A stretch of 64,000 nt of DNA from an uncultured Collinsella sp. (GTDB lineage: Bacteria; Actinomycetota; Coriobacteriia; Coriobacteriales; Coriobacteriaceae). Where the stretch lies: the NCBI GenBank assembly GCA_902489665.1, contig CABUAT010000002.1, positions 69,637 through 133,636 of the forward strand, written 5' to 3'. Under the pieces are notes generated by a model that saw only the letters and a program-made list of their open reading frames with translations, searched no databases and was not told the origin of the DNA. Position 1 is the first letter of the stretch; the number at the start of each line of letters is the position of its first letter. Below, piece after piece: positions 34,291 through 41,091 of this stretch. A program made the position numbers and the translations under genes.

Positions 34291-36425
34291 GCGGCACCCC
34301 CCTCACCGTCACCGGTGTAAGAGATGTGCTGCAGCAGCTCCACGATGTCCTCGCCGTCGACGGGCTCCACCGCAATCTGCTTTGCGCTCAGGCGCTCGCG
34401 GATAATGGGCAGATCGCATGCCTTTGCCTGGCGCATAAGCAGGTAGAGCACGTCGCCGTCGACCAAGCCCGCCGCGTCGCTCTCGCGGATTGCCGACCCA
34501 ATTGCGCCCACCAGCTCGCCGACAGGCTCCATGCCCGGTACCACGCGCAGGAGCAAAAAACTCCCCATCTTGCTATCTGCCAGCGCCTGCTCCGCCGCGA
34601 GCTCTTGGCCAAAGGCAGCCTGCTTGAGCACGCAAGTGCCGTCAACGCAGCGTTTATCCTGCGCCACCGCCTCATAGTCAAAGGCACGGCCCAGCGCGCT
34701 TTCGACCAACCCGCACAAGATGCGGAACAGGTTTTGATAATAGAGGGTCATTTGGTTTTCGGCCGCACTACGCACAAAGATCAACACAGCGGGTGCCCCG
34801 TCGCGCTCGATCGTGTATCCAAACATGGGAAGCCCCGGCGTCAGCTCGCGGTTCACCCACAGGTTCGAACGACCCCCGTCGCCCAAAAGAGGTGCAAGCT
34901 GCTCAAGCGTGAGCGAGCGCGCGGCATCTTCGGCAATCGCGGGACTTGCTGCCACCAGGCGTGCAAATGCCCCGCCCGAAACATGGTAGATCGCCACCGA
35001 ATCGTTCTCGAGGATCTCGCCCAAAAGCTCGCAGCACTTGCGATAGATGTCGCGTGGGTTGAATACGTCGAGCTCCTGCGTCACGGCAAAGATCTTGCCA
35101 AAGCTGTCGTGGCGACCCACGATCTGGCGCCTGTACGCGCGCTTGTCCTCGATCGCGTCGTGGTAGAGCTGCGTAAGGAACGTATTGCGGTTGCGCACGA
35201 GCTCGTTTTGATCGCGCTCCGCCCTAATGGCTTCGCTGTTGCGCAGCTGCACATAGCCGCACACGGCACCCACAACAAAGTAAGCAATAAACGGCAGCCA
35301 GTTAGACGGCTCGTAAAAGAGACCCTGGAAGGTATAGCCATACTGGGTAAAGTAGCTCGCGGCCAAACCCACCGACGCCAGCAGCGCCGCAACCAGGCCA
35401 AAGTCCAAGCCATACAGCGTGCCGATCAACACCACGTAGAGCAGGCGATAATCGAGCACGTTGAGCTGGGCAGATTGGGAGAACAGATGCTCCAGCACCT
35501 CAAACAGGACCCAGGCGGCTGCCGTCTCCAGGCATTTAATAGGCAGCGCGCACATTTGGATGCGGTCGATGGCGGCGCGCAAGGGGTTGACTTTCTTTGC
35601 GCGGCCAGCATCCCAACGCGCTTGAATGGTCGAAAGATCGCGCAGCAAGTCGTAGCGCTGAAACCAGCCATAGCGCACGCGAGCGACGTCGTTGGCGGGC
35701 AGGTTGTAGCCGGCAGAATCGCCATAGGCAGCTGAAAGCCCTGGGAACAGCGCCTGAAGAGCCTCGCCCACTTCACCCGCCGTGTGATGGAAGGCATCGG
35801 CAACGTCGAGCGTCTCAAAGTTACCATCCCAGCTGTCGAAGATACGGCGCACCAGCACCGCAAGCTCCTCGGCACACAGCAGGGGAAACGCCGCATCCTG
35901 CGCGCCCTGCAGAGCGACCGATCCAGTTGAGCACGCATCGAACAACGGCACCAAAAACGGATCTTCCAGCGCGGCGGAGGCAGTGTACAGGAAGGGCACG
36001 CGCAGGATCTTGGTCTGAACGCCATCGCGAGCAGCGTAGTAGCGGCACAGGTCGTTGGCTGCGTGCGCGATAATGCCCTTGCCCGTTCGCCCCGCGGCAT
36101 CGGCGGCACCCTCGGCACCTGCGGGCCCCGCTATATACAACAGCTGGATCCGGCGACCCATGCAGGCGCGAAAGACCGAACGCAGCAGCTCGATATCGCC
36201 CACGCTATCGATATGCGGGGTAAGGTAATTAGACAGGTAGACCACGCGATCGAACTCGTAGGCCTGTTCCAAGTGCTGGAGCAGCTCTTTCCACGAGGCA
36301 TGGGGCGACGACTCATCACGGCGCGCTTCCGCAGCAGCGACGACCTTAACGTGGTCACCGGGGAACGCCTTGGCACAAAAGTCATCGTCAACATATGCGG
36401 TGTTGCCAACAACCAGCACCTCCAT
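34287..36425 (-). CDS. pelD: PelD-like c-di-GMP receptor fused to an N-terminal SDR-like domain
   Basis: The 712-residue protein has an N-terminal Rossmann-like domain (MEVLVVGNTAYVDDDF, VVYLSN, LLYIAGPAG; about residues 1-260). About four membrane helices follow (residues 290-400), then a helical linker, a GAF domain (about 430-580) and a C-terminal degenerate GGDEF domain. There RESD (647-650) lies five residues before DGDVL (656-660). RxxD at that spacing is the inhibitory c-di-GMP site, while the GGDEF catalytic motif is lost, as in Pseudomonas PelD. It probably switches on Pel synthesis when c-di-GMP binds. The SDR-like domain is an addition; its catalytic YxxxK is not obvious. Confidence 0.82.
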   Translation of the reverse strand: MEVLVVGNTAYVDDDFCAKAFPGDHVKVVAAAEARRDESSPHASWKELLQHLEQAYEFDRVVYLSNYLTPHIDSVGDIELLRSVFRACMGRRIQLLYIAGPAGAEGAADAAGRTGKGIIAHAANDLCRYYAARDGVQTKILRVPFLYTASAALEDPFLVPLFDACSTGSVALQGAQDAAFPLLCAEELAVLVRRIFDSWDGNFETLDVADAFHHTAGEVGEALQALFPGLSAAYGDSAGYNLPANDVARVRYGWFQRYDLLRDLSTIQARWDAGRAKKVNPLRAAIDRIQMCALPIKCLETAAAWVLFEVLEHLFSQSAQLNVLDYRLLYVVLIGTLYGLDFGLVAALLASVGLAASYFTQYGYTFQGLFYEPSNWLPFIAYFVVGAVCGYVQLRNSEAIRAERDQNELVRNRNTFLTQLYHDAIEDKRAYRRQIVGRHDSFGKIFAVTQELDVFNPRDIYRKCCELLGEILENDSVAIYHVSGGAFARLVAASPAIAEDAARSLTLEQLAPLLGDGGRSNLWVNRELTPGLPMFGYTIERDGAPAVLIFVRSAAENQMTLYYQNLFRILCGLVESALGRAFDYEAVAQDKRCVDGTCVLKQAAFGQELAAEQALADSKMGSFLLLRVVPGMEPVGELVGAIGSAIRESDAAGLVDGDVLYLLMRQAKACDLPIIRERLSAKQIAVEPVDGEDIVELLQHISYTGDGEGGAA

Positions 36426-36469
36426 GGCGCACCCCTCCTCTAAAATCCACTTCTGTCATAGTCAAACAT

Positions 36470-36488
36470 GCGTATTTTACGCTGTCAA
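36470..36488 (-). promoter_or_regulatory. Candidate pel promoter element with 5-3-5 palindrome
   Basis: On the minus strand TTGACA (36483-36488) is a perfect -35 box, followed directly by the palindrome GCGTA-TTT-TACGC (36470-36482), about 50 bp before pelD. A good -10 box at the right distance is not clear, so this is tentative. Confidence 0.35.
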
Positions 36489-36553
36489 CGCGAGCTGGAA
36501 CGCCTTTAAGGCTGTTTTAAGAACTTTTTTAGAGGATGTGGGGGCATCGAGAG

Positions 36554-36979
36554 CTAGATAGTGAATCCTATCTGTGGCAGATAAAGTGGCCCCCACACTC
36601 CACCAGCTGCGACATTTTCAATAATGCCTCTTGCATAGGAATACAGGTCCTGCATACCGGTGCTAAGTGCTTCTCTGTCAAAAGCATCGTCATCTAAATC
36701 CGCAGGAGCGCGATATATGCCGGAGACGGATATTTCGGAACGATAGTAATGACCTTCATTGCTGGGTAGAAGCTCTATAACTAAATTGAGCTGGCGAAAC
36801 CTGGTTCCGTTTTCGTCCGAAAATGCGCTGGTGATAGCATTTCTGACGTTGCATTCGACGCCAGACTTATTGACGCCCTCTTTCGGAGTCATTCCGCCAT
36901 CAAATGAAAAACTATCCACTTTTCTAGTCACGCATGTAATCAGCGGAGATTCAATGCGTTGCTTCTGTAGCGTTTCCAT
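36554..36979 (-). CDS. SecB-like chaperone of a toxin-antitoxin-chaperone module
   Basis: The 141-residue protein shares the SecB ending: YSYARGIIENVAAGGVWGPLYLP corresponds to the SecB segment LFPYAR...GTFPQLNLAPVNF, after an alternating beta-strand region (FRQLNLVIELL, YYRSEISVSGIYRA). Its ATG follows the antitoxin stop directly (TAAATG) with GGAGA upstream. In tuberculosis-type TAC systems a SecB-like chaperone protects the antitoxin from proteolysis. The neighbours here (MqsR and MqsA types) make the same role likely. Export function is less likely at this position. Confidence 0.72.
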   Translation of the reverse strand: METLQKQRIESPLITCVTRKVDSFSFDGGMTPKEGVNKSGVECNVRNAITSAFSDENGTRFRQLNLVIELLPSNEGHYYRSEISVSGIYRAPADLDDDAFDREALSTGMQDLYSYARGIIENVAAGGVWGPLYLPQIGFTI

Positions 36980-37492
36980 TTACATCTCCAATCGAAAGGC
37001 ATTCTCTTCTGCCAAAGGAGTCGAGTCCCTATAAGCCGGGGCTTCTCCTCCCTGTATCACCGAAAATTGTGATGTATTAAGTCCCGAGGTCGTCTCATCA
37101 GAAGAAAGACCCAGATATTTGCGAACCTCGGGGACGTCTCGAATGAGCTTCATAAGATTATTTGCGGTAATAGACTGTTGTGACGTCCCGTTCTCCCAAC
37201 GAGATGCCGTTGGTTTTGAAACCCCTAAAAGCGACTCAAATTCATGCTGAGTTAAACCGAGATCAGAGCGCAAATCTTTAATATCGGAGGGAGAAAGAAG
37301 TTCATGTGTCTTGGCATATTGCGAAGCCAGCGCATGGGCGAGCTTAGTCGCCTCTGCAGCGGTCATTTCATCGTTGCCGCACTCACAAATATAATGCTCA
37401 ATTCCTTTTACCGTTATTTGCTCGCCACGGTATGATTCAGACATTGGCGCCGTGGTAAATTGCATTTCTTTGCCACATTCCATGCAACGCAT
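36980..37492 (-). CDS. mqsA: MqsA-type antitoxin with extended C-terminus
   Basis: The 170-residue protein has an N-terminal zinc domain (CMEC and ICECGN, matching the four Zn cysteines of MqsA) and a C-terminal Xre-type HTH (LTQHEFESLLGVSKPTASRWENG). After the HTH it has about 40 extra residues (from SSDETTSGLN to the end) that Escherichia coli MqsA (131 residues) lacks. Such tails are chaperone-addiction regions in TAC antitoxins. The ATG at 37492 follows AAAGGAGG. It would neutralise the toxin and repress the operon. Confidence 0.85.
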   Translation of the reverse strand: MRCMECGKEMQFTTAPMSESYRGEQITVKGIEHYICECGNDEMTAAEATKLAHALASQYAKTHELLSPSDIKDLRSDLGLTQHEFESLLGVSKPTASRWENGTSQQSITANNLMKLIRDVPEVRKYLGLSSDETTSGLNTSQFSVIQGGEAPAYRDSTPLAEENAFRLEM

Positions 37493-37502
37493 GGCTCCTC
37501 CT

Positions 37503-37850
37503 TTAATGAATATATCCATCGATGTTCGCAGACAAAACGTTCAAATGTGCATTGCCTTCAGAATCGATTAAAAACTTGACGTACCAATCCTCGCATTCAA
37601 AACCTCGGCACTCATAGACATCTGCGTAAACACCATGCAAAGGGCCATCCATGTCGAGCGCAATGGATTTTCTAAAGTCGCCAGGCTCCAGATAATCAAA
37701 AAGGTCAGCAAGGAAATGGTCGATGTCCAGATAACCAAACTGGTTCATCAGGTGCCTGCGCACCCTACCGTTTACCATCATCTTTCCCAAACGAGCTAAA
37801 GACTTCGCTTCGTCAAGTGAATATGTCGGTCGGAGCTTGGTTCGATTCAT
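37503..37850 (-). CDS. mqsR: MqsR-family mRNA interferase toxin
   Basis: The 115-residue protein fits the MqsR/RelE-like fold: an N-terminal helix (YSLDEAKSLARLGKM), then a central LEPGDFRKSIAL segment equivalent to SDFYKSM of MqsR. Next come DVYECRGFECEDWYVKFLI (equivalent to DVYRP...QVYLKI) and a final strand. MqsR cuts mRNA at GC-containing sites. The ATG at 37850 is 5 nt after AAGGGG. It is the first gene of a toxin-antitoxin-chaperone operon. Confidence 0.8.
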   Translation of the reverse strand: MNRTKLRPTYSLDEAKSLARLGKMMVNGRVRRHLMNQFGYLDIDHFLADLFDYLEPGDFRKSIALDMDGPLHGVYADVYECRGFECEDWYVKFLIDSEGNAHLNVLSANIDGYIH

Positions 37851-37861
37851 AACCACCCCTT

Positions 37862-37906
37862 AGTTAGCATGATGCTAACTATATTCGTCTTGTAGCCAAT
37901 TGGCAA
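37862..37906 (-). promoter_or_regulatory. Promoter and operator of the MqsRA-SecB operon
   Basis: On the minus strand TTGCCA (37901-37906) and TATAGT (37878-37883) are exactly 17 bp apart. The dyad AGTTAGCAT-G-ATGCTAACT (37862-37880) overlaps the -10 box and start point, where antitoxin binding would block transcription. Confidence 0.78.
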
Positions 37907-37956
37907 CCTATTATGGCTTTCAAGGCCAAGCACGTTGAAGCCATATTTAGCATGCA

Positions 37957-38083
37957 TTCGGAAGTGCGGTGAAAACCCGAGACCTGCCGGCCAGATCCCA
38001 GATTTGAGACCTTGCGACCTGCGGTTTAATTGGCAAAAATCGGGGTGCGTTCAGCAAGTTTCGATTTTCCCCGCACTTCCGAA
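37957..38083. repeat. Non-coding stretch with 13-bp inverted repeat
   Basis: TTCGGAAGTGCGG (37957-37969) and CCGCACTTCCGAA (38071-38083) are perfect inverted copies about 100 bp apart. The 37.9-38.55 kb gap has no convincing gene; it also holds a small hairpin ACCGCC-TTTC-GGCGGT near 38160-38176 followed by T on the minus strand. Confidence 0.5.
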
Positions 38084-38585
38084 ATACGCAGTAAAAAACC
38101 CACTGCCCAGAAGCAAATTCGGACAAGTGTCCTTCGGAAACAGCCCCCTAAACGCGAAAACCGCCTTTCGGCGGTTCCCACGGACCAAGCCGAACGTATC
38201 GTCGCAAGGCCTCATCACGCCTATTACTTTAAGGGAGAACTTGCAAGGCCGTCAATCCAATACCGCCAAGCTCTCGAGTCATATTTTGAGCCCCATCATG
38301 GATCAGCCATTCATCAAGGCAATCGTATCGGAGCGGTGGTCGCCGGCAAGTTCCATACCGACACGCTCCTCTGTCAACAGGCAATCTGTCCCGATCGTCA
38401 ATAGACATGAAAGGCTTCACCGTCATTGCGGCACCTTAACAAAAGAAAGGCGGCCATCCCAAGAAGGATAGCCACCTTTCCGCAGGACGCGGGGCCCGTA
38501 GGCTACCCGCGTCAATACCGCTTTTAGATAGGCTACTAATTATTGATTCATAAATCAACGCTATTAATTTGAATCGAACGGTAAC

Positions 38586-38750
38586 CCTATAGCCCAGGCC
38601 CGCCGTCCCCTCGTGGTGCCCAGCCCCGACGAGCTCGGACGACCCCTCGTCGAGCAGCCCGTTGAGCGTCTCATTAACGGGCTTCCTCACCAGATTCATT
38701 ATGTCCTTGCGCAGCGACTCCTCGTCGACCGTTACGAGGTTCGCAGACAC
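38586..38750 (-). pseudogene. IS256-family transposase fragment (left)
   Basis: About 55 residues resemble the N-terminus of IS256/Mutator transposases (DIMNLVRKPVNETLNGLLDE, then SSELVGAGHHEGTAGLGYR), after which the similarity stops abruptly. Only the first eighth of a transposase is left, so it is a decayed remnant. A related fragment lies at 50.3-50.6 kb, so the two bracket the island core. Confidence 0.65.
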
Positions 38751-38876
38751 GGCCCGTGTCCCCTTCGTCTATGATTTGTTGTTTAGCCGCTAGAAATCAT
38801 ATGACGGGACGAGGACCGTGTTCTGTCATGCAGTCGTCGATCTGCGGGGGAAATTATTCGTCACCAGCGTACAACC

Positions 38877-39461
38877 TTACTCTTCGTCACAATTCCCCAA
38901 TGAACAAATCGCGTTTTCTATTCCGCGAAGGCGCTTACCAAACTGCCTGATTTCGCGATAGGCAGCCCTTTGGTCCTTTTCAAAAGTAGTCTCACAAGAA
39001 ATAGAGATCGTGCTCTCAAATGAGCCAATCTCAACCGGGCAGATAGTCGAGAAACGTCTACGCCCGTATTTCTTTGAAAAGGAGACATTCACTTCAACAA
39101 TGAAGCTCCCCCACAATCCTTCGAGATCCTCAAACCTTCCCAAGAGAATGTCCCTCTCATGTTTAGGAGGCAAAATTGCGTAGCCCCTATCAAACACTAC
39201 GGAAGCATGTTTATATTCGAAAGAATCCTTTAGAAACAAGTCAGGAGAAAGTCGAAACGAAACATTGTATGCAGGCGCCTCTCCAATATTTCTGATAACA
39301 AGCCGCGCTAGTGAGGGCGAGACATCATCTGGCCGAATGAACATAATAATATTCGGAGAAGTTTGAATCACCAGGGCTCTAAGGCCCGCCCACGATGCAA
39401 CGACAGTTGCTATGGCCACCATCGAACTAATCCAAATGGATACTATATCTAATTCACTCAT
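38877..39461 (-). CDS. Membrane-anchored protein of unknown function
   Basis: The 194-residue protein has one N-terminal membrane helix (IVSIWISSMVAIATVVASWAGL). A soluble beta-rich domain follows with LVIRNIGEAPAYNVSF, a segment common in proteins with a CARDB/Ig-like fold, and a basic C-terminus. I cannot assign a family. It is AT-richer than the backbone genes. A hairpin lies directly upstream (39480-39516), leaving no room for an own promoter, so it is probably read from the small-peptide promoter or attenuated. Confidence 0.6.
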   Translation of the reverse strand: MSELDIVSIWISSMVAIATVVASWAGLRALVIQTSPNIIMFIRPDDVSPSLARLVIRNIGEAPAYNVSFRLSPDLFLKDSFEYKHASVVFDRGYAILPPKHERDILLGRFEDLEGLWGSFIVEVNVSFSKKYGRRRFSTICPVEIGSFESTISISCETTFEKDQRAAYREIRQFGKRLRGIENAICSLGNCDEE

Positions 39462-39479
39462 TAATTGTCCAAACTAAAA

Positions 39480-39516
39480 GCGCCGCCACATGTCGTATAA
39501 GAAGAGGCTGCGGCGC
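39480..39516 (-). terminator. Terminator-like hairpin, second of two
   Basis: GCGCCGC and GCGGCGC pair at a distance of 23 nt and on the minus strand are followed by TTTTAGTTT. It lies just before the 39461 gene. Confidence 0.55.
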
Positions 39517-39529
39517 ATATGCCGATAAA

Positions 39530-39577
39530 ACAAAAAATAACGCGGGTCCCCGACGCTTGAATCTCGCCGGAGACCCC
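39530..39577 (-). terminator. Terminator of the two small-peptide genes
   Basis: On the minus strand GGGTCTCCGGCG pairs with CGTCGGGGACCC, followed by GCGTTATTTTTTGTTTT. It lies about 65 bp past the second small gene. Confidence 0.75.
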
Positions 39578-39641
39578 CATAAAATGTTTGATGTTGGCCC
39601 GCTATGTCAACATCGCGCTAGGCTTTAGTTGCCGCTAAAGC

Positions 39642-39752
39642 CTAGCGAATCTTTACTTTTACGGCCTTCGCGGTCGTTCCGATCTTCCCGACCGAACCCG
39701 TTGCGCCAATTCGGCACTTCGGAATCTTTACGCGAATCGTCTTCAAAGCCAT
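39642..39752 (-). CDS. Small basic peptide gene, 36 residues
   Basis: An ATG at 39752 with GGAGGT 7 nt upstream opens a 36-residue frame beginning MALKTIRVKIPKCRIG and ending KAVKVKIR. It has nine lysines and four arginines and no acidic residue. An inverted repeat (39616-39647) covers the stop codon. The textbook ribosome-binding site and the twin gene next to it argue that it is real. I do not recognise it. It lies second in a two-gene unit divergent from the ATPase-protease pair. Confidence 0.6.
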   Translation of the reverse strand: MALKTIRVKIPKCRIGATGSVGKIGTTAKAVKVKIR

Positions 39753-39794
39753 ATATATCACCTCCCAACTGTTACAAAATGCTTTGCTCGCAAA

Positions 39795-39923
39795 CTAGCG
39801 ATGCTTGGCAATCTGATGCTTGACCAGCGTCTTCGCAGCCGCAGTCTTCGCGGCTTTACTCGTCGAGGAGCTCGCGAGCGTCTTGGCAGCAGCGCCAACC
39901 TTACCTCCATGGTGGGTAGTCAT
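39795..39923 (-). CDS. Small Lys/Ala-rich peptide gene, 42 residues
   Basis: An ATG at 39923 with GGAGGT 6 nt upstream opens a 42-residue frame: MTTHHGGKVGAAAKTLASSS, then a Lys/Ala-rich helical stretch ending KHQIAKHR. It has no acidic residue and resembles short histone-like tails. Two direct AATCTAGA copies (39936-39943, 39952-39959) precede it, perhaps a regulator site. Its role is unknown. Confidence 0.6.
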   Translation of the reverse strand: MTTHHGGKVGAAAKTLASSSTSKAAKTAAAKTLVKHQIAKHR

Positions 39924-40005
39924 AATCTCACCTCCAATCTAGAACACTTTGAATCTAGACAACTCAATCCTAGCATACTTCATTGCATCCATGTTCAATC
40001 AATTC

Positions 40006-40034
40006 TTGCTTTGTCTCAGTCTGTCTCATACAAT
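40006..40034 (+). promoter_or_regulatory. Promoter of the ATPase-protease pair
   Basis: TTGCTT (40006-40011) and TACAAT (40029-40034) are 17 bp apart, 22 bp before the ATPase ATG, with AAGGAG between. Confidence 0.6.
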
Positions 40035-40056
40035 ATAACTAAGGAGAGGAGCACAC

Positions 40057-41088
40057 ATGAAGAGATCGGACATCATCGACTTAATCCGAGCGCATTCGGA
40101 ACACGACGACATCGCCTTCAACAACGCAGCCACTATTATTGCGAAAGATTTTGAATCGTCCGGGCAACCCGAGCTTGCAAGCTACATCATGGCCCTCATT
40201 GCCAGAACACGAACCTTCGTGCCGCAAGAAGTCACGGAGCAGAAATATGACTTCTTGGAAAAGGTAATCAGCAATAACATCTCGTTGCCCCTTCCTCAGG
40301 CCATCGCAAACGATATCCAGGGACTCCTCAACGCGTTATCTAAAAATGTGGGAATCAATACCGTCCTCTTTTATGGCGCGTCGGGGACCGGAAAAACCGA
40401 AGCGACAAAACAGATAGCCAGAATACTTGGCTATCAGCTATATGCTGTCGATTTCAACCAAATTATCGATAGCAAACTTGGAGAGACGGCCAAAAATATC
40501 GCAAAAGTCTTTCAGGAAATTCATGATATCGGCGACGGCGCGATCGTCTTATTTGATGAGATTGATGCCATAGCCCTCGACAGGATTAATCAAAATGACG
40601 TACGCGAGATGGGACGAGCCACAAGCGCCCTACTAAAAGAGTTCGATAAGCTAAATACACGTTCCGCAATCATAGCGACAACGAACCTCTATGACAAATT
40701 GGACCCAGCGCTTGCCAGGCGATTCGATGTCCAAATTAACTTCAATAGATACACCCATGACGATCTCGTTGAGATTGGCGAGTCCATCGCAAAGAATCTA
40801 ACCAAGAATAATCCAACAATCAAAAATGACTCACGAACTCTCAAAAAGGTACTGCAGAGTTGCCCAGAGCTGCCCTGGCCCGGCGCGCTAAAAAACCTAA
40901 TTAAGACTTCTGTTGCATTTAGTGACCCCCTTAACCCAAATGATTATCTCGGTAAGCTTTATCAGCGCCTTCATGGATATGAGCCCGATTCACTCGAGCT
41001 ACTTAAATCTCAAGGTTTCACTTTAAGAGAAATGGAAGTCTTAACAGGCATTTCTCGAAGCACCATCGCGCGAACCCTAAAGGAGTAG
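40057..41088 (+). CDS. ietA: AAA ATPase of an IetAS-like defence pair (IetA)
   Basis: The 343-residue protein has an N-terminal helical region, then an AAA domain with Walker A GASGTGKT (residues 107-114), Walker B VLFDEIDA (Asp167, Glu168) and an arginine-finger segment DPALARRFD. A helical C-terminus ends in an HTH-like stretch (FTLREMEVLTGISRSTIARTL). It lies 3 bp before a subtilisin-family gene. ATPase plus S8 protease pairs of this layout are the IetAS anti-phage system. The assignment rests on domain pairing and order. Confidence 0.8.
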   Translation: MKRSDIIDLIRAHSEHDDIAFNNAATIIAKDFESSGQPELASYIMALIARTRTFVPQEVTEQKYDFLEKVISNNISLPLPQAIANDIQGLLNALSKNVGINTVLFYGASGTGKTEATKQIARILGYQLYAVDFNQIIDSKLGETAKNIAKVFQEIHDIGDGAIVLFDEIDAIALDRINQNDVREMGRATSALLKEFDKLNTRSAIIATTNLYDKLDPALARRFDVQINFNRYTHDDLVEIGESIAKNLTKNNPTIKNDSRTLKKVLQSCPELPWPGALKNLIKTSVAFSDPLNPNDYLGKLYQRLHGYEPDSLELLKSQGFTLREMEVLTGISRSTIARTLKE

Positions 41089-41091
41089 CTC

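Noticed and set aside
37935..38471. 178-codon plus-strand frame after the TAC operon
   Set aside because: No ribosome-binding site, odd composition, and it covers the inverted repeat and a hairpin.
39595..39650. Inverted repeat CGCTAGGCTTTAG...CTAAAGCCTAGCG as a terminator
   Set aside because: It overlaps the stop codon of the 36-residue gene and has no T run on the minus strand; a better terminator follows at 39530-39577.
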